Below are positions 27,019-35,761 of a stretch of 64,000 bases of DNA, one piece after another. Below the pieces are notes generated by a model. It saw nothing but the letters and a program-made list of their open reading frames with translations, was not told the origin of the DNA and searched no databases. The stretch spans positions 124,001 to 188,000 of the forward strand of contig NZ_NKRG01000002.1 of the NCBI RefSeq assembly GCF_003351105.1, in the 5' to 3' direction. A program made the position numbers and the translations under genes. Each line of letters starts with the position of its first letter. Within the stretch, counting starts at the first letter, position 1. Origin of the DNA: Thermosipho africanus Ob7. GTDB taxonomy: Bacteria > Thermotogota > Thermotogae > Thermotogales > Fervidobacteriaceae.

Positions 27019-28367
27019 CAGCTTTATTAATTGCCATTCCCTTAATTTCTGCTTTCATATTTGTACCATTTAAAGAAAAATCAAAATATATTCTTCCATT
27101 TATCGTATTAGCCAACATCATTTTATTATTTAATCTTCCACTTGATACTGCAGAATCCATGGGTGGTTGGAAAGCTCCATTTGGAATAGTATTAGTACTT
27201 GACTCTGCAAGCTTTTATACTTTATTAGTCGTTAATATTATTTTCTTACTTATCTCCCTAATGCCTCAAATAACGGATAAAGGTCTATCAATAATCTTAT
27301 TAATTTTATTAGCCTCTACAAATGGTCTAATATTAACAGGTGATATATTTAATTCATTTGTATTTATGGAAATCACAGCAGCTGCATCATATATTATTGC
27401 TTCTTCAAAGAAAAATTATTATGGAGCATATAAATATTTGATTGTTGGAAGTATTGCCGGTGGTTTTTACCTCTTAGGTGCAATATATTCATATTTAGGA
27501 ACTGGATCATTAAATTTTGCAGATATTTCTTTAAATATGAAAGAATCGTTCCTACCTTATGTTGCACTTATGTTGTTTATTGGACTTGCTGTTGAATCTA
27601 AAATACTTCCTTTAGCTGGATGGGTTCCAGACGTTTACGCTTCAGGTTCACCGCTTACTCCTGCAATTTTGGGTACTGGAGTTACATTTACAATGATTTA
27701 TTTATTAAGCAGAATTTTTATTACTGTATTTAATGGGTATTTCCTTGATGTAATTTACATCTTTGGATTATTAACTCTTATTTTAGCTGAAATTGCAGCA
27801 TTTAAACAAGAAAAACTATTAAAAGCCTTGGCATTTTCATCTATTGCTCAAGCAGGTTTAGTTTTAAGTGTTATTTCTTTAAACACTTATGATTCATTAA
27901 AAGCTGGATATTTCCATCTCCTTAATGATGCAACGGCAAAGATAATTTTATTCGTAATAGCTGCAACAGTTGTTGGCAGCTTTATGAAAAACAAAACTGC
28001 TGGAATTTCATTTAGTATTGCTTCTTTTTCCTTGATTGGTTTCCCATTATTTGCAGGCTTTAGAAGTAAATTGTTAATTTTACAAAGTTCATTCGAAAGT
28101 GGAAACTATATTTTACCAGCAGCATTACTATTCTCAACTATTATTGAAGCGGCTTACTTATTAAAATGGAACATTCATCTTTGGTACGAAAATAACGAAA
28201 AATCAGAAAAAATTCCTTGGAATATAGTTCTAATCACTTTAATATTATCGTTATTCATAATATACATTGGATTGTTCCCAGATACATATTTAAAAATTGC
28301 TGAAAATATAACAAACGGCTTAATGAATTACAAAGCTTATGTAACTACAGTTCTGGGAGGGATGTAA
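27015..28367 (+). CDS. mnhD: MnhD-like antiporter subunit (MbxH type)
   Basis: A 450-residue protein with about 13-14 membrane helices of the MrpD/NuoN/NuoM family. Conserved elements are LTGDIFNSFVFMEITAAASYIIAS (Glu in helix 5), LPLAGWVPDVYASGSPLTPAILG and KALAFSSIAQAGLVLSV (Lys residues of the channel). It forms one of two antiporter-like pumps in this complex. It is followed directly by a second, larger member of the family, starting the base after its stop. Confidence 0.93.
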   Translation: MTALLIAIPLISAFIFVPFKEKSKYILPFIVLANIILLFNLPLDTAESMGGWKAPFGIVLVLDSASFYTLLVVNIIFLLISLMPQITDKGLSIILLILLASTNGLILTGDIFNSFVFMEITAAASYIIASSKKNYYGAYKYLIVGSIAGGFYLLGAIYSYLGTGSLNFADISLNMKESFLPYVALMLFIGLAVESKILPLAGWVPDVYASGSPLTPAILGTGVTFTMIYLLSRIFITVFNGYFLDVIYIFGLLTLILAEIAAFKQEKLLKALAFSSIAQAGLVLSVISLNTYDSLKAGYFHLLNDATAKIILFVIAATVVGSFMKNKTAGISFSIASFSLIGFPLFAGFRSKLLILQSSFESGNYILPAALLFSTIIEAAYLLKWNIHLWYENNEKSEKIPWNIVLITLILSLFIIYIGLFPDTYLKIAENITNGLMNYKAYVTTVLGGM

Positions 28368-30212
28368 ATGATTTCTATTACAAATCTAATATTAGTGTTT
28401 CTGTTTGGTTCTTTAATTAGTTATCTTTTAACAAAAACGAACAAAGTTTTAGGTTCTATATTTAACTTTCTCATTTCTTCATATGCATTATTCTATGTTT
28501 GGAATGTTAATGTTGGAAAAACAGAAAAGTTGTTTAATGTTTTTGGTGATATTGAAAGTTCATTAAAAGTAACATACTTAGGAAAGTTTTTTGCAATTGT
28601 TAGTTTTTTAGTATTGGCCTTTGTTTCATTTTTTATAATTGATTGGATAAGATCTAATTCAAAAAATTCTGCAGCTTTTAATGCATTTTATTTGTTAATG
28701 GCCGGTGGCTCACTTGGAGTATTTTTTGCAAATGATTTAATAACATTGTATATTTTCTGGGAAATAGCAGTTTTAGGATCATTTTTAATTATCCCTATGG
28801 GCAATAAAGATTCAAAAAAGGCTGCTATAAATTATGCAGTTATGAGTGCTATTGGAAGCTATATGTATCTTTTTGCAACTTTTTCGATTTTTAACAGGTA
28901 TGGAGTAATATCGTTCGACAGAGTAATAAATAAGTTATCTAATGAAAGTTCCACATCATACATTTGGTTTATCATACTATTCATCTCTTCAGCAGGTATA
29001 GTAAAAAGTGGTATTTTCCCACTTCACACCTGGCTCAGAAAAGCATATGGTAGTTCTCCAGATGCATTTACTGCAGCTTTTTCTGGTCAATTATCAAAAC
29101 TAGGCTCATATGTTTTAGCAATATCCTTTGCAGTATTTCCAACAATGAAATTGTTCCCACAATTTTATCATGGTATACCAACTTTAAACTATTTATTAAT
29201 TTGGCTTGGTAACATTTCTATAATTTTAGGAACGTTTATGGCTATTAGGCAAAATGATATGAAACAGCTTATTGCATACTCCTCGATTGCCAACGGCGGA
29301 TATATACTAATTGGATTAGCCTCACTTGATAGTATAGGTTTTGCAGGAGGACTTTTCCACGTTTTCAATCACGCTATAATTTCAGTTATGGTATTTTTGT
29401 CTTTTGCTTTAGTAATTCTAAGAACAGGTACATCGAAAATTGATGAAATGGGCGGTTTAATTTGGAGAATGCCTATGACCTTTGTAACATATCTTGTAGG
29501 AATTATTTCACTTGCAGGAATTCCGCCAACAAGCGGATTTATTTCAAAATGGATGATTTTTAATACTCTAGTTAGAAAAGGAATGTTTATAACCGCAGCA
29601 ATTGCATTTATTGGAAGTGTAGGTTCATTTTTATACGTTTTCAGGCCTCTTGCAGGTGTATTTTTGGGCCAACTAAAGAAAAAACATTACAATTTAAAAG
29701 AAGGATCATTTATAATGTTGTTACCTATGTTGTTAATGGTTGCCTTAACAGTTTTATTGGGAGTTTATCCAAAACCAATACTTGACTTAATTGTTTCTGT
29801 TGAAACAGAACTTGGAATTAAACCATTAGAACACTCTGGAATAATAATCAAAACACCTTTAGGTTCATGGAATACTTTAACAGTGTTTATAATGTTTGCT
29901 GTTGGATTTATTATTGCACTTGTACTATATCTATTATTCCCAAAAGCAAAAAAGGTAGAACTAACAAATCAATACACAGGAGCAGAATTTCTATACAACT
30001 ATGACTTGTATCACTATGCAACAGGTTTTTATAGATTTATTGAACGATTATATGATAAACATCCATCATTCGAAAAACTCTATGAAATGGTATCCACTTT
30101 CTTTAAATCTATGGGAGATTTTATAACCGGTTTAGTTTACAAGACGGGACCAAGTGGTTATGTATTCTGGATTTCAATAATAATCCTCATAATATATTGG
30201 GTGAGGTGGTAA
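28368..30212 (+). CDS. Second antiporter-like subunit (MbxH-prime type)
   Basis: A 614-residue paralogue of the MrpD/NuoL family with the core motifs FANDLITLYIFWEIAVLGSFLI, SGIFPLHTWLRKAYGSSPDAFTA and KQLIAYSSIANGGYILIGLAS, plus a C-terminal extension of about 150 residues with extra helices and a charged segment. The presence of two pumps in tandem (H and H') is typical of Mbx rather than of the simpler Mbh hydrogenase. RBS GGAGGGATG lies just before ATG 28368. Confidence 0.92.
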   Translation: MISITNLILVFLFGSLISYLLTKTNKVLGSIFNFLISSYALFYVWNVNVGKTEKLFNVFGDIESSLKVTYLGKFFAIVSFLVLAFVSFFIIDWIRSNSKNSAAFNAFYLLMAGGSLGVFFANDLITLYIFWEIAVLGSFLIIPMGNKDSKKAAINYAVMSAIGSYMYLFATFSIFNRYGVISFDRVINKLSNESSTSYIWFIILFISSAGIVKSGIFPLHTWLRKAYGSSPDAFTAAFSGQLSKLGSYVLAISFAVFPTMKLFPQFYHGIPTLNYLLIWLGNISIILGTFMAIRQNDMKQLIAYSSIANGGYILIGLASLDSIGFAGGLFHVFNHAIISVMVFLSFALVILRTGTSKIDEMGGLIWRMPMTFVTYLVGIISLAGIPPTSGFISKWMIFNTLVRKGMFITAAIAFIGSVGSFLYVFRPLAGVFLGQLKKKHYNLKEGSFIMLLPMLLMVALTVLLGVYPKPILDLIVSVETELGIKPLEHSGIIIKTPLGSWNTLTVFIMFAVGFIIALVLYLLFPKAKKVELTNQYTGAEFLYNYDLYHYATGFYRFIERLYDKHPSFEKLYEMVSTFFKSMGDFITGLVYKTGPSGYVFWISIIILIIYWVRW

Positions 30213-30215
30213 TTG

Positions 30216-31103
30216 ATGATTAATACAATATTAAAAGTTATGGCAGTATTATTTACTGGATTTTTTGTTGGTTTAACTCTAGAAGGGGTTGCAAGAAAAG
30301 TAATTGCAAGAATTCAAAGAAGATACGGCCCTCCTTGGTATCAAAACTTTATTGATTTATTTAAAACATTTTCAAAACATGGAATTACCCACGGTTGGAT
30401 TTTCGATTTTGGAGTTTTAATGGCTTTGGGCGGCACAATTGCTACATTAGCATTTGTTCCACTTGGAAATCTAATTGCATTTCCAGGATTAGACAACGTA
30501 TTTATCATTCTTTATCTTTGGGCTATAGGTGCACTCGGAATGGCAATGGGAATGGTCGGTTCCGGAAACCCTAATGCAAGTATCGGTGTTGCAAGGGCAT
30601 TAACACAAATGATGGGATACGAAGTTCCTTATCTAGTTGTTTTAGCAGGTGTAATGTTTTATTACAAGACATCTTCTGTTTCAGCTTTAATGTACTCTCA
30701 AGCAGACAAATGGACTTTACTAAAAATGCCTATTGGTGGTATTATAGCTTTTGTTTCATTAATGGGAATGCTTGGTAAAAAACCTTTTGATACACCAATT
30801 GCACCTGCAGAAATAGCTTCAGGTCCTATGGTTGAACTTTCTGCAAAATACATGGGATTTTTAATGTTAATGCATACATTTTCAATTTTTGTAGAAATTT
30901 CAATGTTTGTAAACATTTTCTTAGGAATAAGTAATTATTTTACATTCCTTATTAAATTTACTATAGTTTGGATTCTAGCTACAATGATTAGTGCCGTATT
31001 ACCAAGATTTAGAATTGAACAAGTTGTTAAATTTTATTGGAAAGTTCCTTTATCTCTAGCTTTTGTACAAGTATTGTTCGTATTATTAGGATGGGTATTC
31101 TAG
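30216..31103 (+). CDS. mbxM: NuoH-like membrane subunit (MbxM type)
   Basis: A 295-residue protein with about eight membrane helices that links the cytoplasmic arm to the membrane arm. The segment VIARIQRRYGPPWYQNFIDLFKTF is the NuoH/EchB/HyfC first loop, and GKKPFDTPIAPAEIASGPMVELS with its acidic residues is the conserved loop near the quinone-like cavity. ATG 30216 is preferred to TTG 30213 because GAGGTGG is 6 nt upstream. It ends 13 nt before mbxJ. Confidence 0.93.
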   Translation: MINTILKVMAVLFTGFFVGLTLEGVARKVIARIQRRYGPPWYQNFIDLFKTFSKHGITHGWIFDFGVLMALGGTIATLAFVPLGNLIAFPGLDNVFIILYLWAIGALGMAMGMVGSGNPNASIGVARALTQMMGYEVPYLVVLAGVMFYYKTSSVSALMYSQADKWTLLKMPIGGIIAFVSLMGMLGKKPFDTPIAPAEIASGPMVELSAKYMGFLMLMHTFSIFVEISMFVNIFLGISNYFTFLIKFTIVWILATMISAVLPRFRIEQVVKFYWKVPLSLAFVQVLFVLLGWVF

Positions 31104-31116
31104 GAGGTGTTATTGA

Positions 31117-31659
31117 ATGAAAACAAATGAAAGAGGAATTTGGGAAAAAATAGCTGATCAGCTTCGAAGTAAATCATTATGGATGTTATATTATTGTACA
31201 GGTTGTGGAGCAATAGAACTTCCTCCGTCAATGACTTCAAGGTTTGACATGGAAAGATTTGGTATGGGTCCAATGGCTACCCCAAGACAAGCAGATATAT
31301 TATTTATTACAGGTTATTTAAGTACAAAAACTTTGAGAAGGGTAATTTACACTTACGAAATGATGTCTGAACCAAAATATGTTGTTGGATTTGGTTCCTG
31401 TACGTTGAATGGAGGTATTTATTACGATTCTTATGCAACAATCAACAAATTAGACAATTACATTCCAGTAGACTTGTATATTGCTGGATGTATGCCAAGA
31501 CCAGAAGCTCTACTAAATGCATTTAATGAGTTAATGAAAATGATAAGAAACGGAGAAGCAAATGGATGGAAAAAATACAAAGAGAATTATGAGTGGTACA
31601 AAAAAAATCAAATTCAAGCTCTCGGGGAGGTGTTTATACATGACGAATTCCATGAATAA
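31117..31659 (+). CDS. mbxJ: NuoB/hydrogenase small-subunit-like (MbxJ type)
   Basis: A 180-residue cytoplasmic subunit that carries the proximal [4Fe-4S] cluster next to subunit L. The four ligands are in YYCTGCGAIE (CxxC), GFGSCTLNGG and IAGCMPRPEAL. The CxxC pair, rather than the CC pair of complex I, is the pattern of energy-converting hydrogenases and their Mbx relatives. RBS TAGGAGGTG precedes ATG 31117. It overlaps the next gene by 20 nt. Confidence 0.93.
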   Translation: MKTNERGIWEKIADQLRSKSLWMLYYCTGCGAIELPPSMTSRFDMERFGMGPMATPRQADILFITGYLSTKTLRRVIYTYEMMSEPKYVVGFGSCTLNGGIYYDSYATINKLDNYIPVDLYIAGCMPRPEALLNAFNELMKMIRNGEANGWKKYKENYEWYKKNQIQALGEVFIHDEFHE

Positions 31660-32149
31660 TGCTTTAGAAAAACTAAAAAGTTTAATTGGTGAATTTGAGT
31701 TGATTGAAATTGATGAAAGAGAAGTAAAAATTAACTTAAAGCCCGAGAGTGTTTTGCAAGCACTTTCCTTACTAAAAGGTGAAGGATATTTCCATTTATC
31801 ATTACTTTCTGCTGTAGATTGGATTGATGAAAAAATGTTTGAATTAGTATACATACTTTACTCATGGAATGATGGTGGAAAGATTATTGTCTCAACAAAA
31901 ATAGATAGAGACAAGGCCGAATTTGTTACTGTTAAGCATATGTGGCCAGTTGCAAGATTTTATGAAAGAGAACTTCACGAATTCTTTGGAATTAGCTTTA
32001 AAGGTAATGATGATATGAGACCTTTATTCTTAGAAAACTGGGATGATAAACCACCACTAAGAAAGGATTTTGATCCTCTTGAATATTCTAAAAGGAAATT
32101 CCCGGACAGGAATATAAAAAAGACGTTATTCACGAAGCAAAGATTATAA
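31640..32149 (+). CDS. mbxK: NuoC-like subunit (MbxK type)
   Basis: A 169-residue subunit of the cytoplasmic arm, equivalent to the 30 kDa subunit of complex I. It has the family end motif: MWPVARFYERELHEFFGISFKG followed by DDMRPLFLENWDDKPPLRKDF. ATG 31640 is chosen because GGGGAGGTG lies 9 nt upstream; the frame is open further upstream to ATG 31562 but that start lacks a site and lies deep in mbxJ. The stop is 12 nt before mbxL. Confidence 0.92.
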   Translation: MTNSMNNALEKLKSLIGEFELIEIDEREVKINLKPESVLQALSLLKGEGYFHLSLLSAVDWIDEKMFELVYILYSWNDGGKIIVSTKIDRDKAEFVTVKHMWPVARFYERELHEFFGISFKGNDDMRPLFLENWDDKPPLRKDFDPLEYSKRKFPDRNIKKTLFTKQRL

Positions 32150-32161
32150 GAGGTGATATAA

Positions 32162-33265
32162 ATGGGTGAAGTTAAACTCTTTTTTGGTCCTAATCATCCT
32201 GGAATGCATGGAAACTTTAGTGTACATTTGTATGTTGAAGGAGATACGGTAATAAGAGCTAGACCAATGCCTGGCTTCCTTCATAGAGGATTTGAAAAAC
32301 TAATGGAAAGAAGACTCTGGTACCAAAATCTTGCACTTATACCTAGAATTTGTGTTCCTGAACCTGATATAAATGAAGTTGTTTATGCTTTAGCAGTCGA
32401 AAAATTAGCAAATGTTGAAGTTCCTGAAAGGGCTCAATGGATAAGAATGATCGTATTAGAACTAGCTAGAATAGCCGTACATCTAATGAGTATGGCAGGA
32501 ATTGGTGGCCCTATCGGATTATATACCGGACCTTACTGGGGTGTTGCTGACAGAGACAGAATACTAGATATTTTTGAAAATTTAACTGGAGCACGTATTT
32601 ATCATATGTATATTATTCCAGGTGGAGTTAGAAAAGATATGACTCCAAAAGTACAAGATATGATAGTAAAATTCCTAGATTATCTGGAAAGCAGACTTCC
32701 AGAATTTGAAAATTTAATATTTAAAAATCGAATTGTCCAAACAAGACTTAAAGGAATTGCTTTACTCGATAGAGAAACAGCTTTTGAAATGGGAGTTACT
32801 GGTATTGGGCTTAGAGCAACTGGTATTCCATATGATATTAGAAAAATTGATCCATATCTTTTCTATGACAAAGTGGAATTTGAAGTTCCTACTGCAACAG
32901 AAGGAGATGCATTTTCAAGAGTATATCTAAAATTCAAAGAAATCCCACAAAGTATTAGAATAATTAGGCAATGTCTTGAAAAAATGCCTGAAGGAAAAAT
33001 TAATGTTCCAATTAGCGAAGGAAATGCTTTAAGATATCGTGTTCCAAAAGGTTCTGTATACGTTCATATAGAAGCTTCAAGAGGTGAGTATGGATATTAC
33101 GTAGTATCAGATGGTGGTGAAAAACCTTACAGAATTGTTGTTAGAGGAGCTTCATACCCACAAACTCTATATGGTATTGAAAAATACTTACCTGGAACAA
33201 GAATAGAAGATGTTCCAATCTGGCTTGATACTATGGGTGTATGTTCACCTGAGGTTGACAGGTAA
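32162..33265 (+). CDS. mbxL: NuoD/hydrogenase large-subunit-like, without full NiFe site (MbxL type)
   Basis: A 367-residue catalytic-arm subunit related to NiFe hydrogenase large subunits and NuoD. The NiFe site needs two CxxC pairs; here each pair keeps one Cys: Cys64 in PRICVPEPD (second Cys is Glu67) and Cys361 in DTMGVCSPE (first Cys is Met358). This loss matches MbxL of the Pyrococcus Mbx (MBS) complexes as I recall them, and argues against hydrogen evolution. The conserved start GPNHPGMHG and HRGFEKLMERR are present. The likely role is electron transfer from ferredoxin to another acceptor coupled to ion pumping. Confidence 0.92.
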   Translation: MGEVKLFFGPNHPGMHGNFSVHLYVEGDTVIRARPMPGFLHRGFEKLMERRLWYQNLALIPRICVPEPDINEVVYALAVEKLANVEVPERAQWIRMIVLELARIAVHLMSMAGIGGPIGLYTGPYWGVADRDRILDIFENLTGARIYHMYIIPGGVRKDMTPKVQDMIVKFLDYLESRLPEFENLIFKNRIVQTRLKGIALLDRETAFEMGVTGIGLRATGIPYDIRKIDPYLFYDKVEFEVPTATEGDAFSRVYLKFKEIPQSIRIIRQCLEKMPEGKINVPISEGNALRYRVPKGSVYVHIEASRGEYGYYVVSDGGEKPYRIVVRGASYPQTLYGIEKYLPGTRIEDVPIWLDTMGVCSPEVDR

Positions 33266-33277
33266 GGAGGTGCTGTG

Positions 33278-35128
33278 ATGACAAATAAAACAACTCCTAA
33301 AAAAGAATTCTTTGCTCCAATAAAAGCTTGGAAATATATGTTTAGAAAACCAGTTACAATAAAAGTTCCATACGTAAAAAGAGAAGCTGCAGAAAGATAT
33401 AGAGGTTTCCACATAAATGATTGGGAAAAATGTATTGGATGCGGTACTTGTGCAAAAATATGTCCTACAGATGCAATTAGAATGGTTGAAGTAGAGGGAT
33501 TAGCCCAAGAGTATGGTAAAAAACCACAACGCCCAGTTATTGATTACGGAAGATGTTCATTTTGTGCCATGTGTGTTGACATATGTACTACTAGTTCTTT
33601 AAAAATGACAAGAGAGTATATCCATATATCTCCTGATCCTGAAGATTTCATTTTTGCTCCAACTGAAAAAGGCATACATGGTGTCGATGAGGTGCCAGTA
33701 GGCTGGACTAGGGATGAAAATTCTGAGTTATTAGAATTAGATAGAGTTGAAATGGAAATGATTGAAGGAGAAGAAAGATCAAAATCGTTTATTGAATATG
33801 TTAAAGGATATAGCAAAGAACAAGCTATGCATGAAGCTGCAAGATGTGTTGAGTGTGGAATTTGTACGGACAGATGCCCTCAACATATGAGAATTCCAGA
33901 ATATATTAAAGCAATTTGGAAAGACGATCTTAAAGAAGCAGTAAATATATTGCTAAAAGGTGACTTAGAACAAGATATGCTCGGTGCAAACCCATTTTCT
34001 TCAGTGTGTGGTAGAGTATGTACTCACAAGTGTGAAGAAGCATGTTCAATTGGAAATAGAGGGGATGCAATTGCAATTAGATGGCTAAAAAGGTACATTG
34101 TTGACAACATTTCAAGTTATGAAAACGTTGTTGATTACAAGATCGAACCTAGAAATAAAAAAGTTGCAATTGTAGGTTCAGGACCTGCAGGACTTTCAGC
34201 TGCATACTTTTTAGCAACAATGGGATACGAAGTAGAAGTATTTGAAAGTCTTTCAAGGCCTGGAGGTGTTATGAGATATGGTATACCATCTTATAGATTA
34301 CCAGATGAAGCTTTAGATAAAGATATAGCTTTCATTCAAGCACTTGGAGTAAAAATTCACGTTGGCGTTAGCGTAGGAAAAGATATTCCTCTAATGGAAC
34401 TAAAAGAAAAATTCGATGCTGTCTATGTTTCAACAGGTTTTACACTTGGAAGAAGCACCAATATTCCTGGAACAGAGCATGAAGATGTAATACAAGCTCT
34501 GCCATTATTAAGAGAAATAAGAGACTTTCTAAGAGGTGAAGGTCCAAAACCAAAGATTCCAAAAAGCCTTGTTGTTATTGGTGGCGGTAATGTTGCAATG
34601 GACGTTGCAAGATCAATGGCAAGGCTTCAAATGATGGAATATGGTAAAGTAGATGTAAAAGTTTCAAGTTTAGAAAGAACATACGAAGAAATGCCAGCAG
34701 ACATGGAAGAAATTGAAGAAGGAGCAGAAGAAGGTGTGAAATTCTATCCTGGATGGGGTCCAATAAGAATAATAATTGAAGATGATAAAGTAAAAGGTGT
34801 TGAATTTAAAAAATGTCTTGAGGTATTTGATGAAAATCGAAGATTTAATCCAAAATTTGATGAAAATAAAAAAATGGTTTTGGATGCAGATATGGTAGTT
34901 GAAGCAATAGGACAAGCCCCTGACTATAGTTACCTCCCCGAAGAATTAAAAGAAAAATTAGAATTTGTAAGAGGAAGAATTGTAACAAACGAATATAGGC
35001 AAACATCAATTAAATGGCTTTTTGCTGGTGGTGATATTGTTCACGGTCCTGACATCATCCATGGCGTTGCTGATGGTTATTGGGCGGCAAAAGGTATTGA
35101 TGAATATTTAAGAAGTGAGGTGAAATAA
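33278..35128 (+). CDS. Fused NuoI-like ferredoxin and GltD/NfnB-like flavoprotein
   Basis: A 616-residue fusion. Residues about 45-110 are a NuoI/MbxN type domain with two [4Fe-4S] motifs: Cys52, 55, 58, 62 and Cys93, 96, 99, 103. Residues about 175-616 are like the small subunit of glutamate synthase (GltD) and NfnB: Cys190, 193, 196, 200 and Cys244, 248, 252, 256 as further cluster ligands, an FAD-binding GSGPAG at 300-305, a second dinucleotide loop VVIGGGNVAMDVARS (about 430) for NAD(P)H and a final GGDIVHGPDIIHGVADG. It thus joins the electron wire of the membrane complex to a pyridine-nucleotide site. ATG 33278 is preferred (AAGGAGGTG 5 nt upstream). The stop overlaps the next start (TAATG). 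Confidence 0.92.
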   Translation: MTNKTTPKKEFFAPIKAWKYMFRKPVTIKVPYVKREAAERYRGFHINDWEKCIGCGTCAKICPTDAIRMVEVEGLAQEYGKKPQRPVIDYGRCSFCAMCVDICTTSSLKMTREYIHISPDPEDFIFAPTEKGIHGVDEVPVGWTRDENSELLELDRVEMEMIEGEERSKSFIEYVKGYSKEQAMHEAARCVECGICTDRCPQHMRIPEYIKAIWKDDLKEAVNILLKGDLEQDMLGANPFSSVCGRVCTHKCEEACSIGNRGDAIAIRWLKRYIVDNISSYENVVDYKIEPRNKKVAIVGSGPAGLSAAYFLATMGYEVEVFESLSRPGGVMRYGIPSYRLPDEALDKDIAFIQALGVKIHVGVSVGKDIPLMELKEKFDAVYVSTGFTLGRSTNIPGTEHEDVIQALPLLREIRDFLRGEGPKPKIPKSLVVIGGGNVAMDVARSMARLQMMEYGKVDVKVSSLERTYEEMPADMEEIEEGAEEGVKFYPGWGPIRIIIEDDKVKGVEFKKCLEVFDENRRFNPKFDENKKMVLDADMVVEAIGQAPDYSYLPEELKEKLEFVRGRIVTNEYRQTSIKWLFAGGDIVHGPDIIHGVADGYWAAKGIDEYLRSEVK

Positions 35129-35631
35129 TGTCAATTGAAGACATTTTAAAACTTGCTGAAAATTTTGAAATTGAAGGATACAAATTTTACATGTCAAAAA
35201 AAGAAGAAATCAAGAATTCACTTGCAAAAGAAGTTCTCGAATTTCTAAAAAACATGGAAAAAGAACATACTGAATACATTAGAATGGTTAGAAAAGCACT
35301 TGAAGAAAACGGCGAAATCCCTACTGCTTCAGTTGATACTACAAAAGATTTTTTCAAAGAAAGATTTACTTCACAGAAGATAAGTAAAACACCTTCTGAA
35401 GATGACATAAAAGATTTGTCAATTCTAAGAATGGCTCTTTTAATTGAAAAAGATTTTGTTAATTACTATGATAAGGCTGCAAAACGGGCTAGAGAGCTAG
35501 AAAATGAACAATTGGTAAAAATACTAGAAAACTTAAAAACATGGGAAGAAGGCCATGTAGAATTGGTTAAAAAAATGATTGAAGAAATATACGAAAAAAA
35601 TAGACTTGATCTTGGATTTTATCCTTTCTAA
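35128..35631 (+). CDS. Ferritin-like (rubrerythrin-type) diiron protein
   Basis: A 167-residue four-helix bundle protein without the rubredoxin domain of rubrerythrin. Likely iron ligands are Glu in ENFEIEGYKFY, EKEHTEYI (ExxH), Glu in LLIEKDFVNYY and EEGHVELV (ExxH) in the order Glu-ExxH-Glu-ExxH. Such proteins reduce peroxide or store electrons or iron in anaerobes. It overlaps the flavoprotein fusion by one base and precedes the operon terminator, so it is probably made together with the Mbx complex and may protect it from oxygen or peroxide. Its exact reaction is not determined. Confidence 0.85.
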   Translation: MSIEDILKLAENFEIEGYKFYMSKKEEIKNSLAKEVLEFLKNMEKEHTEYIRMVRKALEENGEIPTASVDTTKDFFKERFTSQKISKTPSEDDIKDLSILRMALLIEKDFVNYYDKAAKRARELENEQLVKILENLKTWEEGHVELVKKMIEEIYEKNRLDLGFYPF

Positions 35632-35646
35632 TCTATAAAAAAATAT

Positions 35647-35688
35647 AAATACCCCAAGGGTGAAATATCATCCTTGGGGTATTTTTTT
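35647..35688 (+). terminator. Terminator of the Mbx-type operon
   Basis: AAATACCCCAAGG (35647-35659) pairs with CCTTGGGGTATTT (35672-35684) across a 12-nt loop and runs into a T tract (35682-35688). This marks the end of the operon that begins near 24592. Confidence 0.92.
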
Positions 35689-35690
35689 AC

Positions 35691-35719
35691 TTGATTTATA
35701 AAAATAAAAATGTTATAAT
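35691..35719 (+). promoter_or_regulatory. Promoter of the UDP-sugar dehydrogenase gene
   Basis: TTGATT (35691-35696) and TATAAT (35714-35719) are separated by 17 nt. An inverted repeat TTCATTC-ACT-GAATGAA (35732-35748) follows, starting near the expected transcription start, and could be an operator or leader hairpin just before the ribosome binding site GGAGGGGAG. Confidence 0.8.
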
Positions 35720-35761
35720 TTAGTCAGAATATTCATTCACTGAATGAACGGAGGGGAGAGT

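Noticed and set aside
31562-31640. Upstream start for the NuoC-like gene at 31562
   Set aside because: It adds 26 residues of basic sequence that overlap mbxJ and has no ribosome binding site, while ATG 31640 lies behind GGGGAGGTG and matches family length.
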